In this document: positions 31,322-42,404 of the stretch, piece after piece
How positions within the stretch are numbered: the first letter of the stretch is position 1
Layout of the letters: each line of letters starts with the position of its first letter
Source of the DNA: CAWAQA01 sp963784065
Lineage (GTDB): Bacteria; Acidobacteriota; Vicinamibacteria; Vicinamibacterales; UBA2999
Length of the DNA: 64,000 bases
Direction: 5' to 3'
Assembly (NCBI GenBank): GCA_963784065.1
Contig: CAWAQA010000001.1
Location: forward strand, 186,001-250,000
Notes under the pieces: generated by a model
What the model was told of the DNA's origin: nothing
The model's database searches: none
The model's input: the letters and a program-made list of their open reading frames with translations, nothing else
Made by a program: the position numbers and the translations under genes

Positions 31322-33179
31322 CTACGGAACGCGGTCGGTCACCGGTGCGGAGGCGGGTGCGTCTCGATCCGACGGGTCGAAGAGCCAGACGTGTGTCACC
31401 TCGCCGAAGTCGGCACGAGGAGACCAGTCGAGGCGTGCAAGACGCGAACGCGGAAACTTCGCCTGCAGCGCCGCTCTCTCCCAGTCCTCGATGAGGACGA
31501 GGGGATAGTGGCCGCGGTCTCGAAGGATCCCAACGGCCGCATCGAGATCGACCGCGAGCAGGTCCCACCGCACTACTGGCAAGCCGGTGTAGTGCCGGAC
31601 ACTGGCGCTTTGCTGCACGGCGATGATGGCCGCGTTACGTGGCAGCGCCGCCGCGAGGTATCGGCCGGCGGTGCGATACCGCGCCTCGAACACGCGCAGG
31701 TTGAACGCCTGCTCCCGGCTCGCATGAACGACGTTCACCGAGCCGGCGGCCGTGATGGCGACGAGGAGGATGATGCCGCGGGCCGGTCGCGGGAGGCGCT
31801 CGACGGCGGTGGCGGCGAGTGCGCCTGTCAGCACGAAGGCGAGGGGAAACGCAGGCAGGAGGAAGCGCAGATAGGACCACTCGGTGAACACACCGTACGG
31901 AAGATAAGAGGCGAGGACGACAGCGGCGGTGACGGCGCCAATCAGCAGCGCGTGGCGAAGTGGGACGTCCGGCGGCAGTGGCGTCCGGGTAGCATGTGGC
32001 TTCCGGTGTCAGCCCGCGCGTGGCTTCCGGCTTCAGCCCGCGTGTGGCTTCCGGCTTCAGCCGGAAGATTGCCAGCATCGCCATCGCGCACAACGCCAGC
32101 ACCAGCGCCGGAAGTTCTCCCTGGAGGATCCGGCTGAAGTAGGCACGCGCGTTGGGAAGAATCGCGTCGAGCGAGAAGAGGTCGTTGATGTCTCCGTAAC
32201 CTGAAGCGAAAGGACTCCCGTACAGGCGCGCGTTGACCAGTGCGAGGGCACCGGCTGCTGGAAGGAGCCCCACAGCGAACGCGAGCCATCGGCCGCGCCG
32301 GCCGCGACCGGTGGGGGCGAGCGCGATGGCAAGAGCCACGACCGCGGTCAACGGGACGAGGTTGGGACGCGTCAGAATCGCGATGCCCGTGGTTGCGCCC
32401 GCAGCGAGCGGAGCGCCAGGAAGTGGTGCGAGCGCGAACACCATCGCGAGCGTCCACCACGCCATGACCGGCACGTCGCTCATCGGCTGGACGATCTGAA
32501 AGAGGACGATCGGGCTGGTGGCGAGAAGCGCGGCGGCGATCAACCCGGCAGCCCGCGAGTGCAGCCGTGCGCCGAGCGCGTAGGTGCAGAGCACGCCAAC
32601 CGCCCCCAGCAGCGGCACGACGATGAACGGACCATCGTCACCGAGGACCGCGCGTGTGGCGGCCATGACGAGAGGCAGGCCGGGGGGATACGTCGGCACG
32701 ATCTCCCCATCGTGGACGCCGGGCCGGTAGCCGAGGGGTGAGAACGTCCACTCGGCGTCTGGCCACCCGACTTGCCGCGCAAGCGGTTCGTCACGGACGA
32801 GGTGTCCAGAGGCCAGCAGATGCGCCTGGCTGACATAGCCGGCCGCATCCGCGCTCGACGCCGCGTAGGTGCCGTGCGCGATGCCGGCCGCAGCCAGCGC
32901 CGCGGCCAGGACGAGCGCGAGCGCCGCCGCATGGCGCTCGAGAAACGTCGTGACACTCGACGCCGCGTCGGAAAGGCGCGCGCGGCCGTGGAGGGCCGCC
33001 GCAAGCCACGCGACCGCCGCGATGAGGAGAGGTCCGCTCCAGCGACGTGCAGAAAGCCGGAAAGGGCCAGCCTGCAACACGAAGCCGCCGGTGATGAGAA
33101 CGATGATGAGTACGAGCAGGGCGCCCGTGCCGGCCGCAGCGAGGAGGCGGCTACTGAAGGACGGGAAGGAGGCGCGCAT
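31322..33179 (-). CDS. GT39/ArnT-like membrane glycosyltransferase (one frameshift, repeat insertion)
   Basis: About 618 residues with about ten hydrophobic helices. The first extracytoplasmic loop has YVSQAHLLASGHLVRDEPLA and FSPLGYRPG, typical of polyprenyl-phosphate-sugar-dependent transferases. Between helices a 24-bp repeat (31995-32067) encodes three in-frame copies of RLKPEATRG. The phase changes just after the repeat, near 31990, and the C-terminus continues TEWSYLRFLLPAFPLAFV to SAPVTDRVP. One base must be removed. The start overlaps the radical SAM gene end by 29 bp. The substrate is unknown. Confidence 0.75.
31995..32067. repeat. Three tandem copies of a 24-bp REP-like repeat inside a gene
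   Basis: The unit tgtggcttccggcttcagcc occurs three times with a 24-bp period. The last copy completes the 20-bp palindrome cttccggcttcagccggaag (32048-32067), identical to one at 42409-42428. Since 24 is a multiple of three, it is read in frame as repeated K/T-PEATRG on the minus strand. Confidence 0.85.
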
Positions 33180-34897
33180 TCTCCTTCTGGCGTTTCGGCG
33201 GCAGCGTCCGTTCTTCACGCAGCGACTTGTCGAACTCGGATCGGTAGAAGCTGTCCTTCATGCCGCCGTCGATGATGTGCCAGGGCAGCACCGCATCGTC
33301 GCTGCGGTCGCGGAACACGAAGAAGTCCGCATCGACGCCCGCTTCCGCCACGGCGGCGCGCCAGTTGCCGCCGTTGCGCTCGGCCGCCTCGATGGCCGGC
33401 GCGACGCGCCGGTCGCCGAGCGACAGCAGCGCCTGATAGAACGAATGCCGCTCCGACTTGATGTTGAAGTACACGTTGTCGATGCCGGCGGTCAGGCTGC
33501 GCACTCGCTTGATCTTCCGTTCGATCGACCCGTCGTCTTCCATCGGGAGCCATTGATACGCCGTGCCCGGCTTCGGCACGAGCGGGATTCACGCTGCCGA
33601 CGATGCGCCCGATCTGCCCGCGGCCGCGGGCATGGGTCAGCATTATCTCGCGGAGCTGCAGCGTGAGATCGCGGATGGCGACGAGGTCCTCGTCCGTCTC
33701 GGTGGGCAGGCCGATCATGAAATACAGCTTGAGGCTCTCCATGCCGCTCGAGAAGATCAGCTCCGCCGCCGACAGGATCTCGTCGTTCGTCACCGTCTTG
33801 TTGATGACGCGGCGCAGCCGATCGGAGCCTACTTCCGGGGCGATGGTGACCGTCTTCTCGCCGCTCTGCCGCAGGAGGCGCATGATCGTCGGCGTGAGGT
33901 CGTCGAGGCGCAGCGAGGCGGGGCTGATGCTGTAGCCCATGTCCACCAGCCGCGTCAGGATCTCTTCGATCTCCGGGTGATCGCACAGGGCGATGGAGAC
34001 GAGGCCCGCCTTGTTGGAATACGGCCGGGCGCGCTCAGCGAGCTGCAGGATCCGCTCCTTGGGAAACGCGCGCACCGGCAGGTAGTTGTAGCCCGCCCAG
34101 CAGAACCGGCACAGGTTTGCGCAGCCCCTTACCACCTCCACCAGGAAGCGCGACCCGAACTCGGTCTCCGGCGTGAAGATCGTCGTGGCGGGCGGATCAA
34201 CGGCGTCCGTCGTCTTGAGCGCGGCCTTCTTGACGACCGGGGGGGCGCCGGTGCCCGCGCGCGGCACGAACGCCGCAATCGTCCCGTTGTCCGCGTACTT
34301 CACGTCGTAGAACGACGGCACGTAAAACCCGCGGTCGGCGGCGAGGCGGCGCAGCAGGTCGTCGCGGTCGGAGGCCGACTGGAACCCGCGAAGCAGCGAC
34401 GGGATCAGCACCTCGCCTTCGCCTGCCGCGATGACGTCGGCGAACTCCGCCAGCGGCTCCGGGTTCACGAACGTGACCGCCCCGCCGATGAGAATCATCG
34501 GATGGTGATGCGTCCGCGCCGCGGCACGCACCGGGATGCCGGCCAGCCGCAGCATCGTCAGGACGTTCGTGTAGTCCCACTCGAACGACACCGAGAACGC
34601 GAGGATGTCGAACTCGGATACCGGCGTCTGCGACTCGATGGTCAGCAGCGGCTCGCGCGACGCGAGCTGGGTCGCAAGCTCGGTCTTGGGCGGCAGGAAC
34701 ACGCGCTCGCAGACGATGTCGTCTTCGGCGTTGAACAGCTTGTAGACCGTCTGGAAGCCGAGGTTCGACATCCCGACGAAGTAGGTATTGGGGAAGGCGA
34801 GCGCCACGCGCAGCTTGCCGCCGTGCGGCTTACGGACGTATCCCACCTCCTTGGACAGGAGTTCGAGGGCACGCTCACGCTGCTGCCAGTGCTTCAT
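33151..34897 (-). CDS. Radical SAM protein with B12-binding-like N-terminus (TIGR03960-type, one frameshift)
   Basis: About 581 residues. The N-terminal part (VALAFPNTYFVGMSNLGFQTVY, LAFSVSFEWDYTNVLTML, LIGGAVTFVNPEPLA) is the B12-binding-like domain. The radical SAM cluster motif is CANLCRFCWAGYNY, a CxxxCxxC. KLYFMIGLPTETDEDL and IAPEVGSDRLR follow. The phase changes near 33588, after IVGSVNP, and the end continues PKPGTAYQWLPMEDD to RLLPVLQ. In other bacteria this protein is fused to, or adjoins, DUF2344. Its reaction is unknown. One base must be removed. Confidence 0.82.
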
Positions 34898-35011
34898 GAA
34901 AATCGTGGCTGAGCCGGGAGAAGGTACAGACGCCAACGCGCGAGCTGCATCTGAAACGCCGCCGCTCGCGCGTGCCGTGGGTTTACGTAGTGTACCACCC
35001 GGTCGTGCGGC

Positions 35012-35035
35012 GCGCCGGGCCGATCGGCCCGGCGC
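35012..35035. terminator. 24-bp perfect palindrome after ftsZ
   Basis: A self-complementary sequence, gcgccgggccga followed by its exact complement, lies 6 bp beyond the ftsZ stop on the minus strand. It would form a 12-bp GC stem with no loop bases to spare. No T-run follows, so it is not a standard intrinsic terminator. It could mark the 3' end of the dcw transcript. Confidence 0.4.
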
Positions 35036-35041
35036 CCGATG

Positions 35042-36302
35042 TCAACTCTGCCGGCGGAGAAAGGCGGGAACGTCCAACGGCGACGAGAGATCGAGGTTCA
35101 TCTCCTCCGTTGAGCCGCTGACGTGGACCCCCTGGCCGGAGGCCGCCTGCGACAGCGAGAGGTCGATGCCGGGCCTGCGGCTCAGCGTGAGCTGCAGCGG
35201 CGAGGCGTGCGCCGCCGCGGACAGCGGGGTCCACGTGTTCAGGATTCCGGCTCAGATGGGCCGTGTAGTTGTGCAGGTCGACCGGCGTTGGCAGGGCGGC
35301 CGAGGGCACGCCGCGCCCCATCCCCTTCCGGTCGAACCCGGTTGCAATCACGGTGATCTTCACCTTGCCCACCAGGTTCGGATCGACCACCGCCCCGAAG
35401 ATGATGTTCGCGTCCTCGTGCGCCGCTTCCTGGATGATGCACGACGCCTCGTTCACTTCCATGAGCGACAGGTCTGGTCCGCCGGTCACGTTGATGATCA
35501 CGCCGCGTGCGCCGTTCACCGTGCTGTCTTCGAGCAGGGGGCTCGAGACCGCCTTCTGCGCCGCCCTCATCGCCCTGCCCTCGCCTTCGGCCATGCCCGT
35601 GCCCATCATCGCCACGCCCATGCCGGACATGATGGTCTTGACGTCGGCAAAGTCGAGGTTGATGAGGCCCGGCACGAGGATCAGGTCGGAGATACCCTGG
35701 ATCGCCTGCCGGAGCACGTCGTCGGCCATGCTGAAGGCGTCGGTCATCGTCGTGCTGCGGTCGATGATCGTCAGCAGCCGCTCGTTGGGAATGGTGATGA
35801 CCGTGTCGACGCATTCGCGCAGCGCGTCGAGTCCGGCCTCGGCGTGGAGCGCGCGCTTCCTGCCCTCGAACTTGAACGGCTTGGTCACCACGGCGATGGT
35901 CAGCGCGCCGAGCTCGCTCGCCAGGCTGGCGATGACGGGGGCGGCGCCTGTGCCGGTGCCGCCGCCAAGGCCCGTGGTCACGAAGATCATGTCGGCGCCG
36001 GACAGCGCCTGGATAATCGTGTCGGTGTCCTCGAGCGCGGCCTGCCGGCCGATGTTGGGGTCGGCGCCGGCGCCAAGGCCCTTCGTCAGCTTCCCGCCAA
36101 TCGGGATCTTGACGCCCGCCTTGTTGTAATCGAGCGCCTGCACGTCGGTGTTGGCGACGATGAACTCGACGCCGCCGAGACCGACATCCACCATGCGGTT
36201 GACGGCATTGCTGCCGCCGCCGCCGACACCGACCACCTTGATTTTCGCGCCCCGGCGCGCTTCCGGATCGAGCGTCAGCCGCAGGTTGGCCGCCTCACCC
36301 AT
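35042..36302 (-). CDS. ftsZ: Cell division protein FtsZ (one frameshift)
   Basis: Tubulin-like GTPase that forms the Z ring. It starts MGEAANLRLTLDPEARRG, then VVGVGGGGSNAVNRM, the tubulin signature GGGTGTGAAPVIA and NLDFADVKTIMSGMG. The phase changes at about 35225-35270. The true C-terminus then reads LTLSRRPGIDLSLSQ, STEEMNLDLSSPL and ends DVPAFLRRQS. This is the conserved tail that binds FtsA and other partners. Corrected length is about 419 residues. Last gene of the dcw cluster. Confidence 0.95.
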
Positions 36303-36328
36303 CTGTGCCTCCAATCGTTCTCGCGTCC

Positions 36329-36471
36329 GTGTTCTCGCTTCCCTGTTCTGGTTCACGCTGCCCTTCCCGTTCCCTCTCGGTTCGGCGTTCGTGGTTCGAC
36401 GTTCTGGTTCGAGCAAGCGGGGGGACTCAAGCGGCCCCGAGCTTGAACACGAACCGGGAAAGCGAGAACAC
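36329..36471. repeat. Inverted 7-nt microrepeat element between ftsA and ftsZ
   Basis: Perfect 12-bp arms gtgttctcgctt (36329-36340) and aagcgagaacac (36460-36471). The left side repeats gttctcg, cgtccgt, gttctcg, cttccct, gttctgg. The right side repeats gaacacg, aaccggg, aaagcga, gaacaca, gaagcgc. It fills the 188-bp ftsA-ftsZ gap inside the dcw transcription unit, so it would be a hairpin in the ftsZ leader. Confidence 0.78.
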
Positions 36472-36490
36472 AGAAGCGCGAACCACCACG

Positions 36491-37723
36491 TCAGAAGAAC
36501 TCCCTGAAAATGCCGCGCAGCCGGCCCGCCATGCGGCCGAACGCCCCGGCTCCCACGCGCGCCGGTTCGGGCTGGCGATTGCGGTGCGCATACAGCACGA
36601 GTCCGACCGGTGTCGCGAACGTCGGGCTGTTCACGTGATCCGCGAGCCCGCCCACGCCGGCCGGACATCCGCGGCGGATCGGCAGGTCGAAGATCTGCTC
36701 TGCGATCTCGGGCATGCCTTCGAGGATCGACCCGCCGCCGGTGAGCACGATTCCCGAGTTCAGCGACTTCTCGTATCCGGCGCGCCGGATCTCGTCCCAC
36801 ACGAGATGGAAGATCTCCTCCGCGCGCGGCTGCAGGATCTCGGAGAGGATGCGGCGCGGCATGAGGCGGGGTTTGCGCCCTCCCACGCTGGCGACTTCGA
36901 TCGTCTCGTCCTCGTCCACCATCGACGACAGCGCGCAGCCGTTCTTCCGCTTCACCTTCTCCGAGTCGGGAATCGGCGTGCGCAGGCCGACGGCGATGTC
37001 GTTGGTGAAGTGATCGCCGCCGACGGCGACGACGCCGGTGTGCCACAGGCTGCCGCGCTCGAAGATGGCAAGGTCGGCGGTGCCGCCGCCGATGTCCACG
37101 AGCGCGACGCCAAGCTCTTTCTCGTCGTCGGTCAGCACCGCCTCCGCGGCCGCGAGCTGCTCGATCACGGTGTCCGCGACCGTCACGCCCGCGCGGTTCA
37201 CGCAGGCGATGATGTTCTGCGTCGAGGACACCGCGCCGGTGACGACGTGCACGTTGACCTCGAGGCGCGCGCCGGTCATGCCAACCGGCGCTCCGATGCC
37301 GTCCTGCTCGTCAACGACGAAGTCCTGGGGCAGGACGTGAAGTATTTCCCGCGCCGCAGGCAGCGCGACCGCCTTGGCGGCATCGATCGCGCGGCGCACG
37401 TCGTCGCGCGTGATCTCCCGGTTCTTGCCGGCCACGGCGACGACGCCGCGGCTGTTGAACCCTTTGATGTGCGGGCCCGAAAGCGCGAGATGTACCGAGT
37501 CAACCTCCACGCCCGCCATCAGTTCCGCTTCCTCGATGGCTTTCTTGATGGAGTCAACGGCGGCCTCGAGGTTCACGACGACGCCGCGCTTGATGCCGCG
37601 GGATTCCGCGACGCCGATGCCGACGATGTCCAGGCTGCCGTCGTCGAGGCCCTCACCGACGACGGCGCAGACGTTCGACGTCCCGACATCGAGTCCGACG
37701 ATATAGCGTTCGCGGCGCACCAT
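36491..37723 (-). CDS. ftsA: Cell division protein FtsA
   Basis: A 410-residue actin-like ATPase that anchors FtsZ to the membrane. Motifs are VGLDVGTSNVCAVVGE, the 1C subdomain region LALSGPHIKGFNSRG, phosphate 2 VALVDIGGGTADLAIF and adenosine IVLTGGGSILEGMPE. The C-terminal RMAGRLRGIFREFF is the amphipathic membrane-targeting helix. The frame is intact, which is notable between frameshifted ftsQ and ftsZ. A 151-bp gap separates it from ftsQ and shows nothing clear. Confidence 0.96.
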   Translation of the reverse strand: MVRRERYIVGLDVGTSNVCAVVGEGLDDGSLDIVGIGVAESRGIKRGVVVNLEAAVDSIKKAIEEAELMAGVEVDSVHLALSGPHIKGFNSRGVVAVAGKNREITRDDVRRAIDAAKAVALPAAREILHVLPQDFVVDEQDGIGAPVGMTGARLEVNVHVVTGAVSSTQNIIACVNRAGVTVADTVIEQLAAAEAVLTDDEKELGVALVDIGGGTADLAIFERGSLWHTGVVAVGGDHFTNDIAVGLRTPIPDSEKVKRKNGCALSSMVDEDETIEVASVGGRKPRLMPRRILSEILQPRAEEIFHLVWDEIRRAGYEKSLNSGIVLTGGGSILEGMPEIAEQIFDLPIRRGCPAGVGGLADHVNSPTFATPVGLVLYAHRNRQPEPARVGAGAFGRMAGRLRGIFREFF

Positions 37724-37874
37724 TAGTGGACCGTCCCGGCTGATTCAGTGACTACTCACAACAGGCCTTCGAGCGCGATCTGAGGGCCGCAACAACCGGG
37801 GGCCCCGCCGCGCAGGCGTGCGCGGTGGGTCGGCGCGGAGCGGCCCGCTACCGTGATTCGGGAGAGACAGGCCA

Positions 37875-38727
37875 CTAGTTGCCTCCCCGTCGGGCTCTCT
37901 GACCCCTGGCCCCCGAGCCCTGGGGCCTGACGTAGACGCGCTCGTCGAATCGCAGGTCCACGTAGTCGATGTTCGGAACCCGCTCGCGCAGCGCCGGAAC
38001 GAGGTCCAGGTAGGACTGGAGGCGCTCCACGAACTGGTCGTCACCGACGCGTACGAGCGCGGTGTCGCCTTCGAGAATCACGACCGCGTCGCGGACATCG
38101 GTCACGTCGACTTGCGACACCCGCCGTGCCAGCTCCGGCTTTCGCCTGCAGGGCCGTGAGCAGCCGGGCGGCCAGCGCGGCGCGTGACTCGTCGATCAAG
38201 AGCCCGCTGCCGGCGGCACCGGCCGCCAGGCCGTCGATGATCGGGAGGTCGAGATCGGCGTAATTCGGCCCGAATTCGTCGATGATGTCGCCGCGCTCGT
38301 CAACGAGGTAGAGACCCTGGCCAATGCGGCCGATGCCCATCGGCTCGCGCTCGGCGATGAACACGTCCACGGTGCCGGGCAGTACCCGGCGCATCGCCGC
38401 ATTGGAGACCCACGGGGACGCCATCAGCCGCTCCCGCCACGCCTCGAGGTCAACCCTGACCATGTTCCTTCCGTGCAGGCCGTCGAGCAGCGACAGCACT
38501 TCGCCGCGCGACAGCCGGGTGTTGCCGCTGATCGTGATCCGGGTCACGGTCAGGGCTTCGGCGGTGAGGGTGAAGGCGGCGCCACGATACGCGGCGTACC
38601 CGACCAGCCCGAGCACGATCGCCACGCGCGCGACGGTCCGCCACGAGATGTCGCGCCATCCGCGTTTGCGGCCGGGGCTGACGTGGGCGCGGCGGAACCG
38701 CTTGTCCGCTGGGGCCGAGACCGCCAT
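37875..38727 (-). CDS. ftsQ: Cell division protein FtsQ (one frameshift)
   Basis: A bitopic division protein. A basic N-terminus (DKRFRRAHVSPGRKRGWRD) and one transmembrane helix precede a POTRA domain (VTRITISGNTRLSRGEVLSLL, RVLPGTVDVFIAEREPMG). After a phase change near 38140 the beta domain ends VSQVDVTDVRDAVVILEGD to NIDYVDLRFDERVYV. Corrected length is about 283 residues. The ATG at 38727 shares one base with the murC stop, which fixes the start. Confidence 0.9.
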
Positions 38728-40157
38728 CAATCCTTCGCCTCCGGGTCCCGAATCGCTGGTCCGGATTCCCGCCTCGCGAGCGCGTCCAGCAGGCGGCCCG
38801 GCAAGGTGCCGATCGATCCGGCGCCCAGCGTGATGACGGCATCGCCGGTCCTCAGGACCTTCAACAACGCCGGCACCACGTCGTCGAGCCGGGGGACGAC
38901 GTGGACGGGCCGGCCCGATCCGAGGCGAACGGCATCCGCGAGTGTGTTGACCGTGATGCCGGGAATCGGCTCCTCACTCGCCGCGTAGATGTCAGTGAGC
39001 ACGATCTCGTCCGCGTCCCTCATGGACGGTCCGAACGCCTCGAACAGCCTCTGCGTGCGTGAGTAGCGATGCGGCTGGAAGGCGACGACGACGCGGCGGC
39101 CGAGCGTGGCGCGGGCGGCGGCCAGCACCGCCGCAATCTCGGTGGGGTGATGGCCGTAGTCGTCGACAACGAGGACGCCGCCGGCCTCGCCGTGGCGCTG
39201 GAAGCGCCGCTCGGCGCCCTGGAACTCCCGCAGCGCCGAGGCGACGCGCGAAAACTCCACGCCGACGCGATCGGCGACCGCTACCGTCGCGAGCGCGTTG
39301 AGCAGGTTGTGCCGCCCGGGCACGCCAAGCTCGAGCTCGCCAACCAGGTGGGTGCCCTCCGCGCCGCGGCGGTAGACCGTGCAGCGCGCCCCGAAGCTGC
39401 CGAGAACGACATCGGTGCCGCCGATGTGCGCCTCCGGGTTCTCCAGTCCGTACGTCGTCAGCCGGCGCTTGAGGCGCGGCAGTACCGGCGCGAGCGCCGG
39501 GTCGTCGGCGCAGGCGACGACGCTGCCGTAGAACGGCACCTTGTTCGCGAAGTCGGCGAACGCCTGCTGCAGGTCCTCGAAGCTTCCGTAGTTTTCCATG
39601 TGCTCGTGATCGATGTTCGTGATGACCGCGATCGACGGCCACAACATCAGGAACGACCGATCGCTCTCGTCCGCCTCCGCCACCATGTACTCGCTGAGCC
39701 CAAGCCGCGCGTTGCTCCCGAATGCGCTCAACCGCCCGCCGATGACGGCCGTCGGATCCAGCCCGGCGCGTTCGAGCGCCAGGGCGATCATCGAGGTCGT
39801 CGTCGTCTTCCCGTGCGAGCCGGCCACTGCGATGGAAAACCGCAGCCGCATCAGCTCCGCCAGCATCTCGGCGCGCGCGATCACCGGGATGCCCCGCCGG
39901 TTGGCCGCGACGACCTCGGGGTTATCCGGCCGCACCGCGGACGAGAACACCACGACGTCGGCCTCCCCTACGTGGTCAGCGGCGTGGCCCTCGTAGACGG
40001 TGATACCGAACTTCGTCTCGAGCCGCGCCGTCACATCGGACCGCTTCGCGTCCGATCCGCTCACCGCAAAGCCAAGGTTCGCCAGCAGCTCGGCGATCCC
40101 GCTCATGCCGATGCCGCCAATGCCGACGAAATGGATCCTGCGGGTCTTGCCGAGCAC
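38727..40157 (-). CDS. murC: UDP-N-acetylmuramate--L-alanine ligase
   Basis: An intact 476-residue Mur ligase. The N-terminal IHFVGIGGIGMSGIAELL is diagnostic for MurC. The ATP site is VAGSHGKTTTTSMIA, then NIDHEHMENY and VDDYGHHPTEIAAVL. It adds L-alanine to UDP-MurNAc in the cytoplasm. GTG start at 40157, 14 bp after the murG stop. Confidence 0.97.
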   Translation of the reverse strand: MLGKTRRIHFVGIGGIGMSGIAELLANLGFAVSGSDAKRSDVTARLETKFGITVYEGHAADHVGEADVVVFSSAVRPDNPEVVAANRRGIPVIARAEMLAELMRLRFSIAVAGSHGKTTTTSMIALALERAGLDPTAVIGGRLSAFGSNARLGLSEYMVAEADESDRSFLMLWPSIAVITNIDHEHMENYGSFEDLQQAFADFANKVPFYGSVVACADDPALAPVLPRLKRRLTTYGLENPEAHIGGTDVVLGSFGARCTVYRRGAEGTHLVGELELGVPGRHNLLNALATVAVADRVGVEFSRVASALREFQGAERRFQRHGEAGGVLVVDDYGHHPTEIAAVLAAARATLGRRVVVAFQPHRYSRTQRLFEAFGPSMRDADEIVLTDIYAASEEPIPGITVNTLADAVRLGSGRPVHVVPRLDDVVPALLKVLRTGDAVITLGAGSIGTLPGRLLDALARRESGPAIRDPEAKD

Positions 40158-40171
40158 GAGCGCCGGGCCGG

Positions 40172-41274
40172 CTACCGCCGGCTCCCACGTGACAGGTCAA
40201 CGATTCGATCGACAATCACCCTGGCCGCATCGGGCCGCGCCAGCCGGCGGGCCGCCTCGCTCATCGCGCCCCGGCGCGCCATGTCCCTGGCCAGCCCGAG
40301 AATCTCGGCCGCCAGTCGATCCCCGGTCAGCTCGCGCTGCTCGATCATCTGTGCCGCACCCTGCTTCACCAGTGCCTCCGCGTTCTTGCGCTGGTGATCG
40401 TCGGTGGCCGTCGGCAGCGGGACGAGGATCGACGGGCGTCCGGCCGCCGTCAGCTCCGCCAGCGTCGTCGCCCCGGCCCGGCGACACGACGACGTCCGCG
40501 GATTTCATCTCCCGGTCCATCGCGTACAGGAACGGCTCGACGCGGGCCTCGAGGCCGGCGCGCTTGTAGGCGTCGCGGACCATCTCCAGATCGCGCTCTC
40601 CTGTCTGGTGCGTAATCGCCAGTCGTGGGGTATCGGCAGCCAGCCGCGCCGCTGCCTCCACCATGGCCATGTTGATGGCGTGCGCGCCCTGCGAGCCGCC
40701 AAAGATCAGGACGCGAGCCGCCCCTGGCGGCAGACCGTGTTCCTCATGCTTCCCCTCGCTGTCGAAGAACTCCGGGCGCACTGGATTGCCCGATACGAAC
40801 GCCTTCGCCCCGAAGAACGGCACGCGCGTCGTCGTAGGTGACCGCCGCGGCGTTGACCATTCGCGCGAGCAGCCGGTTGGTGAGGCCGGGCACTGCGTTC
40901 TGCTCCATCAGCAGCGTCGGGATGCCGCGGGCGGCAGCGAGCGCCACCACGGGCCCCGAGCTGTAGCCCCCCACGCCGATCACGACCGACGGACGGCGCC
41001 GCGTGATCACGTGCCACGCATCGAGGCCGCTCATCGGCAGCAGGCTGACGCCTCGTGCGACCGACTGCAGCGACTTGCCCTTGAGTCCCGCGCTGCGGAT
41101 CAGATCCAGCTCGAACCCTTCGCGCGGGACCACCCGCGCCTCGATGCCTGCCGCCGTGCCGACAAACGTCACCTGCGAGCCGGGAAAGCGTGCGATCAGC
41201 TCGCGCGCGACCGCGATCCCGGGATACAGGTGTCCGCCCGTCCCGCCGCCGGCAATCAGCAGTGACACCGCCAT
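40172..41274 (-). CDS. murG: UDP-GlcNAc:lipid I transferase MurG (two frameshifts)
   Basis: GT28 enzyme making lipid II. It starts MAVSLLIAGGGTGGHLYPG, then VVIGVGGYSSGPVVALAA and MEQNAVPGLTNRLLA. After a shift near 40835 it continues PFFGAKAFVSGNPVRPE, VLIFGGSQGAHAINMAM and SADVVV. After a second shift near 40480 the end is KQGAAQMIEQRELTGDRLA to LSRGSRR. The span is two bases over a multiple of three, in keeping with two extra bases. Begins 3 bp after the ftsW stop. Confidence 0.93.
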
Positions 41275-41277
41275 ACA

Positions 41278-42381
41278 TCAGGCGTCCGGCGCCTCGTGCT
41301 GCGAGATGTTCAGCAGCACGCCCATCCCCAGGAGGCTGATGAGCAACGACGAGCCGCCGGCGCTCACGAGCGGGAGCGGGAATGCCTTTCGTCGGCATCA
41401 GTCCGAGCACGACACTCATGTTCACGAACGCCTGCACGGCGATCATCGTCGTCAGCCCCAGCGCGACGAACGATCCGAACGTGTCCTCCGCACGCATCGC
41501 GATTCGCAGGCCGCGCCACGCGATGAGACAGAAGCAGATCAGCACGCCGGTCGCGCCGACGAGGCCGAGCTCTTCGCCGATGACGGCGAAGATGAAGTCG
41601 GTGTGCGGCTCGGGAAGGTAGAAGAGCTTCTGCACGCCCTCCATGAGGCCGCGTCCGAACACGCCGCCGGTGCCGACGGCGATGAGCGACTGGATGATCT
41701 GGAAACCGTCGCCCAGCGGGATCCGCCCAGGGATCCCAGAACGCCATCAGCCGGCGGCGCCGGTACTGCGCGCTCACGAGCACGATATAGAGCGACCGGC
41801 AGCAGCGCGAGCGCCGTGCCGACGAAGTACTTGTAGTGCAGGCCGGCGGCAAACACCATCGCGGCCACGATGAGCACCAGCGACATCGCCGTACCGAAGT
41901 CGGGCTGCAGCAGGATGAGGCCGATCATGGCGCCGACCACGATCGCGATCGGCAGCACCGAGTACGACAGCTCGTCGATCCGGTGCATGCGCCGTTCGAG
42001 GATCAGCGCCGTGAACAACACGCACGCGAGCTTGGCGAGCTCCGACGGCTGGATGCCGAGGCCGCCGAGCCCGAACCAGCGGCTCGTGCCGTTGACCGGC
42101 GGGCTGAAGAGCACGCCGACCAGCAGCACGCCGACGACGGCGAGGACGCCCCAGATGAACGGCTCGTTCCGGTACGTGCGGTAATCCACGCGCATGGCGA
42201 TCGCGAGGACCGCCACGCCGAGCACCGCCCACAGCGCCTGCTTCGTGAGGAAGAGGTTCGCCTGCTGATACCGCTCGAGCGCAACGATGGCCGAAGCGCT
42301 GTACACCATGACGACGCTCGCGCAGACGAGCAGCAGCGTCGACGTGAACAGCACCTTGTCCGACTTCAGTTTCCGCGCCAC
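41278..42381 (-). CDS. ftsW: Lipid II polymerase/division protein FtsW (three frameshifts)
   Basis: SEDS-family glycosyltransferase. It starts MARKLKSDKVLFTSTLL, then the SEDS motif GLGIQPSELAKLACV and ILLQPDFGTAMSL. Phase changes near 41800 and 41740 bring in YIVLVSAQYRRRRLMAF and GRGLMEGVQKLFYLPEPHTDFIFAV. A third near 41385 restores PLPLVSAGGSSLLISLLGMG before the end ISQHEAPDA. Three single extra bases fit the length, which is divisible by three. Confidence 0.92.
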
Positions 42382-42404
42382 GTCATCCCGTCCTTACCCG
42401 CACC

